A program made the position numbers and the translations under genes. Below the pieces are notes generated by a model, which did no database searches, was not told the DNA's origin, and worked only from the letters and a program-made list of their open reading frames with translations. Positions 20,430-32,112 of a stretch of 64,000 nt of DNA are shown in pieces (positions within the stretch are counted from its first letter, which is position 1; each line of letters begins with the position of its first letter). This stretch comes from Symbiodinium natans (lineage: Eukaryota > Sar > Dinophyceae > Suessiales > Symbiodiniaceae): NCBI GenBank assembly GCA_905221605.1, contig CAJNDS010002157.1:856001-920000 (forward strand), read 5' to 3'.

Positions 20430-21290
20430 CATGGTGGTTGGCTGGCTTGCTTCAAAAATCTCACTGTAGGATTGGAGGGTTTATGCCTATAGGCATGCTC
20501 GGAGGTGAATTCTACACTCCTCATAGACTAGCAGGGTTTAGGGTTTAGGGTTTAGGGTTTAGGGTTTGGGGTTGTCTGCATGCCGCTGCGGAAACGAGAA
20601 GCTCCTGGTGCTTCGGTGCAGTAGAGGGGTTCTGCCAACCAAACCCAAAGTCAAAACCCGCGGTGAGCCTAAACCCTACACCTTTCTGCTTGCAGGCGTC
20701 TTCAAAGAGGAAAGCTTCAGAAGCCAAAAGTATAGCGACCCAGGCAAAATCCCTGACGACAAGGAGGGGAGATGTATACACCCACACAGATGTACTTCGA
20801 AGAAAAAGAGAGCTGCATACCTAACAGTTGATTCCAATCCGGCTAGATGAAGCTTATCGCGCTGGGACCACCTACAAGGGCGTGGGGGTGTAGGGTTGAT
20901 ATAGTTAGGCGCTGAACCCTAGAACCCCTTGAACACCCAGTTGTTTTTGACAAGCCCCCAAAAAACCCTGTCTGGGTAGATTGGTAGATTCGGGGCTTAG
21001 GTACTTCTACTTCGGCCCTCCCTTTTTGTGGGCGAAGCAGGCGCCGCGTGTTTCGGCGCCAGCGTGGGTTCGACACTTTCTGATGGCATGGACTCAGCTC
21101 TCAAATCACCGTCCCAACGTCTCAGCGGATTACAGACCTTGATCTCAACCCTAAACCCTAAACCCTAAACCCCAAACCGGCTGAGTTCCGCTTCAAATGG
21201 CTCACAACTCTGCAGATTCCTGTGGTCACAGAGACCTGGGTGCCTCGTCCTTCTTTTTGGGGCTGGGGCTCAAAGCGTAAGATGGTCTAA
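20430..21290. other. Series of exon-like blocks, strand unresolved
   Basis: Blocks at 20575-20640, 20688-20775, 20995-21140 and 21175-21285. The second has a classical plus-strand acceptor (CTTTCTGCTTGCAG), yet its minus frame is membrane-like (DFAWVAILLASEAFLFEDAC). The third and fourth are open 31-45 codons on both strands (minus ESMPSESVEPTLAPKHAAPA and KEGRGTQVSVTTGICRVVSH). The long plus frame 20566-20850 fuses two blocks. Confidence 0.3.
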
Positions 21291-21475
21291 AGCTTATAAA
21301 TTCGGGCTTAGAGCTTAGGGTTTAGGGTCTTTTGGGAAATGAACTCTGGTTTAGAGCTTAGGGTTTAGGGTCTAGAGGGAAATAAATCAGGGTCTAGAGT
21401 TTAGGGTTTCGGGTCCATAGGGGCTCCAGAGCGTAGCTGCACTTCGGGCGTGAAAAGGCTCTCATGGGTGCCTCA

Positions 21476-24400
21476 GGTGTTGAGCTCAACTTGCAAGGCC
21501 TCGCAGTCTGCGAGAAGCTGCTCGAGCTGTCGCAGCTCACTTTCTATCCTTGGCGCGGAGAGCAGGCAGACTCACTGCGAGCAAAGGCCACGCGCAACTG
21601 GTCCCCATGGAACCTAAACCCTAACACAACAAATCCTGAACTCAAAAACCCTAAACCCTAACACCCCAGACCCTAAACCCCAAACCCCTAAAACCCAAAA
21701 CCCAAACCTGCCTGAAACCAAACCAGACTTTATGGCTTATCTAGGGGTACTTAGATATATAGGGACTATATAAGGTGTGTGTGTATATATAATATAATAT
21801 AATCTAATATAATATAACATATGTATATATATTTATATATATATATATATACATAAAGGTCCTAGAAGGGAATAAGATTAGGGTTGTCTCCAAGGGGTCC
21901 CTCCAAACCCCACTTTCTCCTCCTAAAACCCTGCGCTAGACACCCCAAAATATCCACAAACCCCACTAAAACCCTACTAAACCCTACAAAAACCCTACTA
22001 AAACCCTAAAATATCCACAAACCCCACTAAAACCCTTCTAAAACCCTACTAAAACCCTAAAATATCCACGAACCCCAAGCACCAAACTCCACTTGATCAG
22101 GCGCAGCTTCGCCTGCTGCGCTTCCTCGGCTGCTCCCCTGGCGGCCACGAGGCGCATCTCCATGCGCTCCAAGTCCTCGGGCCTCTTCAGGGATTTGGGT
22201 TTTGGGTTTAGGGTTTGGGGTTTGGGGTTTAGGGTTTAGGGTCTAGGGTTTGGGGTTTAGGGTTTAGGTTTTGGGGTTTAGGGTTTGGGTGCGTGGCTTC
22301 TTCTCTTGTAAACAGCATTTACATAGGGTATTTGGGGTACGTATAGGGTTTGGGGGATTTGGATCTTCGCAGGCTTAGAGATCTTCAATGAGCTTGTCAT
22401 TATAGGGCGTATAGGCAGAGACTTTTTGATCCTCAACACCCCTCAACCCACCCCAAGCCCAAAACCCCAGACCCCAAATCCTAAAGCCCGAAACCTAAAA
22501 CCCTAAACCCCAAGGCCTAAACCCCAAACCCTAAACCCCAAACCGCAAACCCTAAACCCTAAACCCTAAACCCCAAACCCTAAACCCTAAACCCCCGGCC
22601 TGGTGTCAGCGATTCGCTCAACCTCAACCTCGCCTTGGGCTTCGGCCGGGTGCTGCTCAACTGCGGCCTGGTGCGTTGGGCCTTAGGGTTTAGGGTTAGA
22701 GCTTGATCAACTAGAACAATTGCTTCTGCGGTAGCCCATCTTTAGCAGGTTCGAGAAACTCCCCTCTTGAAACCCTCTAAAAGCTCTAACACTTAAACCT
22801 TTTGAAGCCCTACACCCTGGGCCTTATACCCGTAAACCCTAAACACTAACACCCAAGGCCTTATCCCCTAAACCCTAAACCCTCTAAACCCTAGATCCTA
22901 AATTCTAAACCCTAAACCCTAAACCCTGAACCCTAAACCCCAAACCCTAAACCCCAAACCCTAAACCCTAAACCCTAAGCCCGCCGCGCCCGCCTCGCGG
23001 CGCCGAAGCGCCTCGACCTCGGCGCGGAGTTTCGCAAGGCGCTGGTCAGCCGCCTCAGAGCAGGGTTTAGGGTTTAGGGTTTGGGGTGGCGGGGTTTGGG
23101 GTTTAGGATTTAATTAGGGTTTAGGGCTGAGGTTTTAGGGTTTAGGGTTTGGGGTTTCGGGTTTGGGGTTGAGGGTTTAGGGTTTGGGGTTTGGGGTTTG
23201 GGGTTTCGGGTTTAGGGTTTGGGGTTTGGGGTTTGGGGCTTAGGGTTTGGGGTTTGGGGTTTAGGGTTTGGGGTTTAGGGTTTAGGGTTTGGGGTTTGGG
23301 GTTTAGGTTTGCCGGTTTAGGGCTTGCCGGTTTAGGGCTTGGGGTTCAGGGGTTTAGGGTTTAGGACTCAGGGTTCGGGGGTTAAGGGTTTGGGGCCTAT
23401 AGGGTTTGGGGGGTTTAGTTAGGGTTTGGCGGTTTAGGGGCTTGCGGAATTGGGCTTTTGTGGGCTTTTTTGTAGAGGGCCAAAAAACCACACAAACATA
23501 AGGCTCCTACAACCAGGGTTTGGTTTCGGGATCCCCCTTATAGGGGCCCTTATGGTGTTTGGGGCTCGAATTTTGGGCCGGGCCTACAATTTCGAGGTTT
23601 GGGGTCGACAGGGGTGCCATGCTTAGGCGGTGAGTTGAAGGTCCCTACCTACACTGCTTCCTTTCGAGAGTGTCAGTCAGACAAACGCATCTGAACAATC
23701 TAAGCTGGTAAGGGACATCCTGGGTGCGGTTAGTGGCTGTTCAAGCTGATTCCTGATAACACCGTCAGTGGAAATGGAAAAGCCAAGTATCATCTCCAAT
23801 GATGATTAGAAGATGGATCTTCTTCACCCCGCGCATGTGATGACCACTGCTTTCTTTGGCTTCACATGAACATTGGAATCGAATCCCTATACCCTGCACT
23901 CCATTTGCGGTTCAGGGCTTTTGGCGTCTAGACCTGCCCAGATCCTACTCGTCCGCATTGATGACTCAACATGCTCAAAGAAATTAAACACTAAACCCTA
24001 TAAACCCTAAACCCTAAACCCTAAGCCCTAAACCCTAAACTCTAAACCCTAAACCCTAAACCCAAAACCAGCCCTGCACAAGGCCCTGCCTGGAGCTCTT
24101 CCAAGCGAGGCGTCTGGGTCCCCGCCACCACCATCTCTGCGTTGGGGGCAGGTCCTTCTCAGTCACCCTAAACCCTAAACCCTAAAAGCCCTGAAAACCC
24201 TCCATGTGTAGCAGAGCCCCATGGCAAGTCCACCTCCCCAAACATCACTTAAAACAGACATCAACGGATGCCTGTCAACCCTAAACCCTAAACCCTAATC
24301 CCCAAACCCTAAACCCTGAACCCTAAACCCTAAATTGATGGGCCAGGGTGGGGGCCAGGAAAACTGGCAGCTTACGGGTCCAGGCATCCTTATTTGCCTG

Positions 24401-26944
24401 GCAAGTGTCCTAAACGGCGGTTTTGGTTCAGGGCCTTTAGGGCTTCGGGTTTCGGGCTAACATCCCCACAAAACTCCACCACCCCTTAAATGGGGTTTAC
24501 GGGTTCATGAGTTAAGGAGGATATTCCCTGAGCATTTTCAACAGGGGGGGCACAAGTAGTGCATTATTCTTTCAACTGGCACTGAAGGTGGGGGAGCCGT
24601 TGGGCCCCAAACAACCCCCCCCCCAAAAAAAAAAAAAAAAAAACGAAACAACAAAACACTGCCCCTAGACCCCACGCAAAAATCCACAGAAGTCCTCCTG
24701 GAAACCCACACCCCCTCAACCCTCTCCATCACACACCCTCTCTATACATCCTAAACCCTATACCCTCAACCCTCAACCCTCAACCGTAAACCCTAAACCC
24801 TAAACCCAAAACCCTACCCCCCCACCCTCCTCGTGGCTGAGTGCCCTCCTCAATCTCGGGGATGAAGGCCTTGGATGGCCCATTAAAATTAAAACTGGAG
24901 AAGACTCCTGAGAATTCGTGTTCATTAAAGAACCTGAAGAAGAGTCCTAAGAATTCGGGTTTAGGGTTTAGGGTTTAGGGTTTAGGGCTTAGGAGTAGTG
25001 TCATCCCCTTAAGCCCTCCAAAGCCCCTGAATGGCCGTCCTAGAGGCCACGCGCTGGGCCCACGAGGGGCTTTGCGCCTCGCCGTCCTCGTGCCTCGGAA
25101 GATTATTGGGGGTTTTCCGATACTAAGGGCTTAGGATTTAGGGTTTAGGGTTGAGGTTTGAGGGTTTAGGGTTTAGTTTAGGGCTTATTGTTTCCGATAT
25201 TAGGATCATAAGGGGGTCCTACTATTTGGGGGTTCGATTATAGGGGTCCCTTATTTTCGCAAACTCCCCTTATCAGATGAGGAAAGTGTCGGAGTTGCGG
25301 CTTGGCGGTTCAAGGGGCTTGGGGGCTTTGGGTTTTAGGAGTTTAGGGGCTTAAGAGTTTAGAGTTTCTTGAGGTTTTGGATTGAGGGTCTCGGGGTTTA
25401 GGGGGTTGAGGGGCGTTCCCGGCCATGCCGCGGGGAGTGCGGTGACTCGGCATCCTCGAGCTCGGCCCAGCGGAGGGCCTGGGCTCCAGGGCTTCGAGAG
25501 GTGGGGTTTAGGGTTTAGGGTTTAGGGTTTAGGGTTTAGGGATTAGGGATTAGGGATTAGGGGTTAGGTGATGTGGGGGGCTGTTTTGTAGGGGTCTCTA
25601 AGGAGTTCGGGGTTTAGAGCCCTAAACCCCAACCCCTAAAGTCTGGGGTTTCGAGTTAAGTTGAAGTTGTTGGTTTCGGTGTAATTAGTACGGTTGTGCG
25701 TCTAGGGAGCCACAAGAGTTTAGAAGGTGCCGGCGACGGTGCTTTGTCGGGATTGCCGGATACTTGAAGGCGGCAAGCGGTCGCAGCAGTGGCTGCGGCA
25801 CAAGCCGAATGCAACACCCCCTATTCAAAAAACCGATTTAAACCTTATTCAAGCCCTCTTCAAGCCCCATTTAGACCCGATTAAACGCCTACTAACCCTG
25901 CAAACCCTGTAAACTGCATAAACCCTACATATACCTTAAACTCTACACACCCCGTACACCTTGAACCGATAAGCAAGCCACTGATAACCATGAGCCGAAG
26001 TTTCCGAACATAAGGGACCCCCATAGAACCACCCCAAATACTAGGATTCCTTGTACTTGGGACCGACAAGGTACCCCTAAAACCCGAAACCCGAACACTA
26101 AACCCCAAACCCAAAACCCTAAACCCTGAACCCTAAACCCTAACCCCTAAACCCTAAACCCCATGAGGTAGCCCTAATATCGTAAACCCCACCAAGTGGC
26201 ATACTCGTCCTCAAGTTGTCGCTCCAGGGCCTTGGGAGAGGACGCGTTCAGCGGGATTCGGAGTTGCCGGGACTCCTCCAAACCCTAAACCCTAAACCCT
26301 AAACCCTGAACCCTGAACCCTGAACACCCAGCTTGCCCAGCACTCGACCCCTGCCTCGCGCTCGCGAGCACGCTGCTCACGCCACTGCTCCAGTCCCGCC
26401 AGGCACTCATCCATCTCGTCATTCCTTAATTCTAGGGGTTTAGGGTTTAGGGTTTGGGGTTCGGGCCTGGGGTTTGGGGTTTGGGGTTTAGGGCTTGGGG
26501 GGCATCGGGTTTAGGGTTTGGACCCTTAAGGTTCTACGCTTGGGTGTTGGGGACCCTCTTCAATATCCTTAAGGTAGAAAAAGTGTCTAGGGTTCAGGGT
26601 GTATAGGGTCCGAAGCCCAAAATGCTTCAGGTCTTTGGAGGGTTTAGGGTTTAGGGTTTAGGGTTTAGGGTTTAGGGTTTAGGGTTTAGGGCAAGCTTCC
26701 CGGCTTCCCACCGAGGAGCAATGCGCGAATCTCGTCGGCGACCCTGTCGTCGAGCAGGGTATCTTCAGGATCGTCCTCTTCCATGAGGTCTAGGGTTTAG
26801 GGTTTAGGGTTTAGGGTCTAGGGGTTTAGGGTTTAGGGTTAAGGGGTTTAGGGTTTCCGGTGTTGAGAGTCTACGGTCCTGCTCGAAAGCCGAGCTCGAG
26901 CCATGCAGGGACACTTCCTCGCTGGAGTCATCGACAGGCGCCAT
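21476..26944 (-). CDS. Coiled-coil protein gene, ATG at 26944, first four exons joined
   Basis: Start ATG at 26944 in CCCCATGGCG context. Exons 26878-26944, 26708-26789, 26328-26424 and 26193-26275 join in one frame: MAPVDDSSEEVSLHGSSSAF, then an acidic part (MEEDDPEDTLLDD), ADEIRALLLGGNDEMDE, LEQWREQRAREREAGVE, ESRQLRIPL and RQLEDEYAT. The second, third and fourth exons begin after AG; donors read AC or GA (within a GACC repeat), GG or GA, and GT. Further minus exons with the same charged, helix-forming character follow: 25415-25480 (ALRWAELEDAE), 25030-25102, 24836-24870 (AFIPEIEEGT), 24337-24409 (DAWTRKLPVFLAPTLAH), 24065-24165 (RLEELQAG), 22981-23060 (RLAKLRAEVEALRRREA), 22595-22668, 22086-22190 (EDLERMEMRLVAARGAAEEA) and 21476-21548 (IESELRQLEQLLADCEALQ). 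These later ones were not joined codon by codon. Function unknown; the composition suggests a structural or scaffold coiled-coil protein. No stop codon was identified, so 21476 marks the last likely exon. Confidence 0.6.
21778..21852. repeat. TA-rich microsatellite
   Basis: TATATAATATAAT units within a probable M4-type element. Confidence 0.9.
21930..22078. repeat. Short tandem repeat, AAAATATCCACAAACCCCAC type
   Basis: Three imperfect copies of a ~50 bp unit made of CTAAAACCC and ATATCCAC(A/G)AACCCC blocks; telomere-like but distinct. Confidence 0.85.
23085..23460. repeat. Degenerate telomere-like block, TTTGGGG-rich
   Basis: Mostly TTTGGGG and TTTAGGG in the same orientation with CGGTTTAGGGCTTG slips. 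It resembles the common TTTGGGG drift seen in several arrays. Confidence 0.9.
23460..23990. other. Unique intronic stretch, nothing recognised
   Basis: About 530 bp without telomere arrays and with stops in all frames. It holds a fragment similar to family F at 23528-23560 and AT-rich unique sequence after it. No RNA gene recognised. Confidence 0.4.
24617..24643. repeat. CnAn (TnGn) homopolymer junction
   Basis: About 10 C then about 18 A. Confidence 0.9.
25700..25815. other. Exon-like block, frame unresolved
   Basis: Inside the coiled-coil gene. All minus frames are open (for example LLRPLAAFKYPAIPTKHRRR), as is a plus frame (LCRDCRILEGGKRSQQWLRH). Not joined. Confidence 0.3.
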
Positions 26945-26999
26945 GGGGGCCCGAATCCAGCGCTGGTCCCTACCTGGGAAGATTCCCGAAACCCTAAAC

Positions 27000-27190
27000 C
27001 CCTGAACCCTAAACCCTAAACCTAAACCCCAAACTGTGAACCGCGTCAGGTTGGTTCAAAGATAAACTTGTAGGAGCTCACGAGATTAACGGAAGCAAGA
27101 CGCGGAACAAACTCTGCGCGGCAGGGTCCGATTCCTGGGGCCAGGATATGGGGTGCCCTCGACGTACCCTAGGGTTTAGGGTTTAGGGTC
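27000..27190. promoter_or_regulatory. Region upstream of the coiled-coil gene start
   Basis: Lies 5' of the ATG at 26944. Mixed-composition sequence with several minus-strand CAG sites (for example near 26975 and 27105) that could take a trans-spliced leader, as dinoflagellate mRNAs do. No TATA-like element seen. Role inferred from position only. Confidence 0.25.
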
Positions 27191-27499
27191 TAGGGTAAAA
27201 GCCTAGTTGGAGGTTCATGGATATATATATATATAACCCTAACAGGAAGTCTACTTCCAACCTACTTTAGAGGACTTAGGGCGCTTTTCAGTGCAGTTTT
27301 TATTCGGGATACAAGTATATACCCCGAACCTCCAAGTGCAAACCCCAAACCCGAAGACCCCACAGGCCCATACTTCAAGCGTCATTTGAGGGGCCTTCGG
27401 GTTCGAAAACTTCGGGTTTCGGGTGCACAGGGGGCTTAAGGTTTAGGGTTTAGGGTTTAGGGTTTAGAGTTTAAGAGGTTTCTACCAGTACCCTAATGC

Positions 27500-28045
27500 A
27501 ACCCCAAACCCCCGAGCCCTGAAACTGCAGCGCATTTGTGTGGCGAGGGAGTTCGTCAAAGCCCATATGCTGTCTGCTCTCTAAAGGTCGACATTGTCTC
27601 AGGGCCTAAACCCTAAACCCTAAACCCTAAACCCTAAACATGTTTGAGGAGAGGAGGGCATATGAGAGAATGCCTTACGAGCCTGTTCAGGTCTTGTAGG
27701 GGGTGGGGATGAATAGGGAGATTCCCCTCCTTCAATATGTGCCCCTTACCTTGTGGACCACATGAACCCAAAATTGGGGTCGCAACCCTATGCTACTACA
27801 ACCCTATTCAGGTGCATGAACCATAAACCCTTTCGGGGTCCACTTGCTCCCCCACCGGTATAGTCATTGCATCAGGGCATCTTTTCCGCAGTTATTCGTA
27901 TCGAACCGGAGATGGTCTCCATCTCACAAACGGCTAGGCGATCCAGATACCAAGCTGCACTTCGTGGCAAGCCCAGGCATCGAAGACGCGTGACGGGAAG
28001 GGGCGGTCTCCCCCACGATGAGCTCAGTCCTCCCTCTAAACCCTA
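27500..28045. other. Exon-like blocks, strand unresolved
   Basis: 27505-27590 is open on plus (RICVAREFVKAHMLSAL) and minus (GFDELPRHTNALQF). 27890-28030 is open on plus (RRWSPSHKRLGDPDTKLHFV) and minus (SAAWYLDRLAVCEMETISGS). Between them lie telomere arrays and a family-J style fragment (27755-27860). Confidence 0.3.
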
Positions 28046-28336
28046 AACCCTAAACCCTAAACCCTAAACCCGAAACCCCAAACCCAGAATGCACCCTAAA
28101 CGGGATCATGGTTCACATGCCTTACTGGGGGTTATAGAAGTCTTGGGGTTCATGATTCATATACCTTAGTGGGTTCATAGACCTTAATGGGGGGTTCTAG
28201 AAGACTAGGGGATATGATCCCAATTATAGGGTTTAGGGTTTGGGGCTTAGGGTCCCCCAAGGTATCTCTCTTCTGAGAAGAGCCCACCCTTCCGCCAAGA
28301 TTGAAGAGAGCAACGTGGCTGTACACGTCATGTGCT

Positions 28337-28469
28337 CTAGACCCAGGAGTAGCCTAGGAATACCCTAAACCCTAAACTCTAACATTGAAAAAACCCCAAA
28401 GCCTTTTTTTTAAGGGGGATTAGAAGGGAACCCCAACCCTAAAAAGAAAGGACCTACTCCGGGTCCTAG
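28337..28469. mobile_element. Inverted-repeat element M2, copy with telomere units inside
   Basis: Starts CTAGACCCAGGAGTAGCCTAG, ends CTACTCCGGGTCCTAG. CCCTAAA units sit inside it at about 28362-28380. Confidence 0.7.
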
Positions 28470-28671
28470 TGAATGGATTGCGTCTGCAACTCCTTCAGCT
28501 GCACAAGGGCATCAACCGGGTTTAGGTTTAGGGTTCAGGGTTCAGGGTTTAGGGTTAACTGGTTCTGGACGTTTATGGGGCTCTGGCTTGGGTCTCTGAG
28601 ATTTGGGTTTTCAAAACCCTTAACCCTAAACACTAAGCCCTAAACCCCAAGTCCCAAACCCTAAACACCAG

Positions 28672-28745
28672 CTAGACCCGGGAGTAACCTAGTCATAAAA
28701 AGGGGTACCCTAAACAAGGAAAAAAGGGCCTACTCCCGGTCCTAG
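28672..28745. mobile_element. Inverted-repeat element M2, short copy
   Basis: CTAGACCCGGGAGTAACCTAG ... GGGCCTACTCCCGGTCCTAG with terminal inverted repeats of about 16 bp; 74 bp, the shortest intact copy. Confidence 0.75.
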
Positions 28746-29799
28746 CCAGTATCATGGACCTTCATGACCTATTTTAGGGCTTTAGGGCTGAGGGTTTATC
28801 GGGCTTTGGCCCTGGGGTGCCCTGGACCTCTTTCGGTCAGAGTCAAGGAGTTCTTTTCTGGGATTCTAGAGGGGTGTGGGTTTAAGAGTGCTGGTGTCTG
28901 ACATGCTCCGTGGTTGCTGGGCAGGACGTGTACAGGGCTCAGGGTTCCGGAGTCCGAGGATTTAGGGTTTAGGGTTCTGGGTTTACTTCGGGCTCAGGGT
29001 CTAATGCGGGTTTGCTCAGGAGATAACAAGAAACACGCCCTGGCAGCTGGGATCATTTGCTGGCTGCGATCCGTACGATATTTCTCGGCCCAACACTTTG
29101 TAGCCAAGACCACCGCAGCGGGAGCGGGCGCCGAACTGCAAGAGCTCGTTCCATGCTAGGGGCTGAGATCTGCACCATCCCGGAGCCCTATACACCAAAA
29201 ATCCTAAACCCTAAACCCTAAACCCTTAACCCTGAACCCTAAACCCTAAACCCTATGGAGCCCTCCGCCCCCGAAACCTTCGAGAACTGCCTTTGGCTAC
29301 ATGAAGCTGCTACAAGTACCTGGACAAAACAAACACTTTCGATTGGGTCAAGGATGAAGCGTGCACGTTCCTGAGAAGCCAACCCCCTGGATCCTAAACG
29401 AGTCTACAGTTTAGGGTTTAGGGTTTAGGGTTTAGGGTTAGTGCCTCTGGGCTTGCACCTAACCGGCACCGACCTAAGACATACTCCAAACCTAAGACGT
29501 GGGCCTTACAACACTGAGCACTCAAGGCTGCTTGGGTCACCATACTATATGGGACTTCATTCACTGCTTAGAGCCGGTTTAGGTTTTGTTAGGCCTTTGG
29601 GACCCCAAACCCTAAACCCTAAACCCTAAACCCTAAACCCTAAACCCTAAACCCTAAACCCTGAACCCTATGTTTCTTTTAGTGGTTTGGGGCTTGATCC
29701 GCGTGGCTCACGCAGTGGTGCCGTGGGACTAAAGCCTGCTGCACCTAGTCGATTGCGGAAGGGCGCTGGTTGTAAGATGATACGCCGTGTGCGGATCTT

Positions 29800-29920
29800 T
29801 AGGGTTTAGGGTTTAGGGTTTAGGGTTTAGGGTTTAGGGTTTAGGGTTAGGGTTAGGGTTTAGGGTTTAGGGTTTAGGGTTTAGGGTTTAGGGTTTAGGG
29901 TTTAGGGTTTAGGGTTTCAC
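29800..29920. repeat. Interstitial telomere array, TTTAGGG, ~17 copies
   Basis: Near-perfect, with two TTAGGG 6-mers in the middle. Confidence 0.97.
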
Positions 29921-30224
29921 TCAAAGGCTCCAATGTAGTTCCTGTTTGGGTTTGGGGTTAGTTATAGAGGATTCTAGTATACTACCCCAAAAATGTACTA
30001 CATAGGAGCCTTTGGGTATAATACATGCTCATATCTACAAAAACCATTCATACGCAAACGCTCATTCATGTCGGTCGGAAGCCCACATGCTGGTATGCAA
30101 GACCTCTCCAGAACCCCACCCTAAATCCAAAATCCTAAACCCTAAACCCCTATAAACCCTAAACCCTGATAAACCCTAAACCTTGTACACCCTAAACCCT
30201 AAACCCCTAAACCGAGCCAACCTT

Positions 30225-30310
30225 CCCGCAATCAGCCGCAGACTCCTACGGAGATGGCCGGGATGCTCTGATCTCAACGGCCAAGCTGATGCAGACTACA
30301 GCATGGGATT
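30225..30310 (+). CDS. Possible plus-strand exon, unidentified
   Basis: Plus frame AEPTFPQSAADSYGDGRDAL then ISTAKLMQTTAWDSG, 34 codons. It is the clearest block favouring the plus strand; minus frames are shorter or interrupted. If real, it breaks the otherwise uniform gene direction. Confidence 0.35.
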
Positions 30311-30624
30311 CGGGCTTAGGGTTTAGGGTTTAGGGCTTAGGGTTGTAGGTTGATAGAGTTGCAATACCTAAAGTATTTGCGTTTGGGCGATTTTGGTTTT
30401 AGTCTGGGACGCTCGGGAGACTTCGGGTAGTCCAGGACAGCTCAATCCTAAACCCTATGCTCCTAAACGCCTGAAGCCCCTAAACCCCCTTAACTCCCAC
30501 ACCCTTAACCATCTAGGGTCCCCAGAACCTAAGGAATGCAGGGGGTGTGGCGTTGAGGGTTTAGGGTTCACCATTTAGAGATTCGCCTGACTGATGGGTT
30601 TGTAGGGCTCATGGTCTAGGATTT

Positions 30625-30731
30625 CTTGGCTGCACTTAGCAGGGTAGCTATAAATCTATTTTTTTCGCTGCCTTATTAAGAAACCCAATAAAACCCAAAA
30701 GGCTAGATCCCAGTAATAAAGCACCACAGAG
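30625..30731 (+). mobile_element. Dispersed element M5, copy 2
   Basis: Same ordered blocks as 5721-5835 with about 80 percent identity by eye. Ends in AATAAAGCACCACAGAG. Confidence 0.7.
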
Positions 30732-30842
30732 GATTTCAGGTTTAGGGAAGGTGTAGGGGCTTAGGGTTTAGGGTTTAGAATTTAGGGTTTAGGGTTTAGG
30801 GTTTAGGGTTTAGGGTTTAGGGTTTAGGGTTTAGGGTGGGCT

Positions 30843-30951
30843 TGCAAGCACCAGAAACACTAGGGCTGGACCGCTGCCAGCCAAGTGCGTGTGGCGCACT
30901 CCACAAGGAATCATCACTTCATCCTGCACGTCCCCCAAGCAGCCTCCAAAA
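30843..30951 (-). CDS. Probable exon with a cupin-like motif
   Basis: After CCTAAG the minus strand reads FGGCLGDVQDEVMIPCGVRH then THLAGSGPALVFLVLAS. The pattern G-D-x-V-x-I-P-x-G-x-x-H followed by G-x-x-P-A-L-V resembles the second half of a cupin barrel, where the His would bind metal. That is a resemblance from memory; one exon is too short to prove the fold. Frames on the plus strand are also open. Confidence 0.4.
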
Positions 30952-31021
30952 CTTAGGGGTTTAGGGTTTAGGGTTTAGGGTTTAGGGTCTAGGGTACTTG
31001 GGACCCGGTAAAAGTTCAGTT

Positions 31022-31840
31022 TTAAGCTTGAGGACAGAATTACATATGCTGGCTGCAGGTTCGCCATAGATAACAGCTGGAGCGTACATGCCCGTTCGTC
31101 GGATTGGGTTTAGGGTTTAGGGTTTAAGGTTTAGGGTTTAGGACTTAGGGTTTAGGGTTTAGGGTTTAGGGTTGAGGGTTTACGGTTTAGGGTTTAGGGT
31201 TTAGGGTTGCAACCACGCCTATTTGAAGTTTAGACCTTGCTACAGTGCCAACCAGCAGCAAGCAAACGCAGAACCAAGAGAAGCATAATCGCTTGCACCA
31301 AAATGATTTTGAATGATGCGCATGTTCCGAACAATAGCCCGCAGTGCCTGACTTCGGCAAAGACTTTGATGCAAAACCCGAAATAGCGTCTCTGTACTCT
31401 CCAGGCACGTGCAGGACCAATCACGTCATCGCACGTAGAGACATGGAGGAGAACAGCCTCAGTGCGATAGGCAGACAAGGTCTGGGGCTTAAGGTTTAAA
31501 ATTTATAGGGTCCATGGTTGGCAGATCCTTCTTTTGAAGAGTGTTCACCTCACACTATATTTCTGTTTCCGCCAGTAGCGGCGGCGAGAATGCTGGGCTA
31601 GCACGGGCCCCTGGGTCAAAGTTGGCGACATACGGTTTGGAGTGCAACCATTGACCTGCAACCATGCTGGAAAATACAAGACATTGCACTTCGGCTGAAA
31701 CGCTATCTGCAAACCTATCCACGGAGCCACCTATCCATCGATCAACCTTCCCACCGACCCACCCATTCTTGCAGAGGTGATTGCGTGATGGTACGTACAC
31801 GCAACGGGACATCGGCATTTGCCGGGGTACCACCCTAAAC
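31022..31840 (-). CDS. Probable exons upstream of the cupin-like block
   Basis: 31022-31090 reads MYAPAVIYGEPAASICNSVL. 31215-31440 holds a long open minus frame (TETLFRVLHQSLCRSQALRA then IVRNMRIIQNHFGASDYASL) and other open frames. 31555-31830 is open for 90 codons on minus (DSVSAEVQCLVFSSMVAGQW). These blocks are longer than most and carry no telomere units. Not joined and not identified. Confidence 0.4.
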
Positions 31841-32002
31841 CCTATAAACCCTAGACCCTAAACCCGAGAAACAATTAGGAATGACCTGCGACGCCCTGAA
31901 CTCTGTACAGGTATGGAATTACCACTCAAAAGCCCTGTTTGGCATGGCTTCCGGCAGCTAACTCCAGGAAAGTACGACAACTGCACGCTCTGAGTAATTT
32001 CG

Positions 32003-32108
32003 GGGCCTGAATAATTAGAAGAGGGTCTTGGGTTGTTTTGTTTATTTATAAAAAATAGATAAAGGGACCCTAATAGAATACTGTTAGTAATTATTCCCCC
32101 TATAATAA
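32003..32108. mobile_element. Dispersed element M4 copy
   Basis: GGGGCCTGAATAATTAGAA, GGGTCTTGGG, TTTATAAA, ATAGAATACTGTTAGTAATTATTCC. Matches 597-706 in order (GGGGCCTAAATAATTAGAA ... AATACTATTAGTCATTCTTCC). Confidence 0.65.
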
Positions 32109-32112
32109 GCAT

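Larger units (their letters stand above)
28262..29395. other. Exon-like blocks, mostly minus
   Basis: 28262-28325 minus CTATLLSSILAEGWALLRRE. 28470-28515 minus VDALVQLKELQTQSI. 29015-29165 minus LAWNELLQFGARSRCGGLGY and onward for 50 codons (plus is also open). 29290-29390 reads very naturally on plus (YKYLDKTNTFDWVKDEACTF) but also on minus with CAG acceptor and GTACTT donor. Confidence 0.35.

Noticed and set aside
20566-20850. 94-codon plus frame
   Set aside because: It fuses two separate exon-like blocks and crosses a telomere-derived unit. The parts are described as strand-unresolved blocks.
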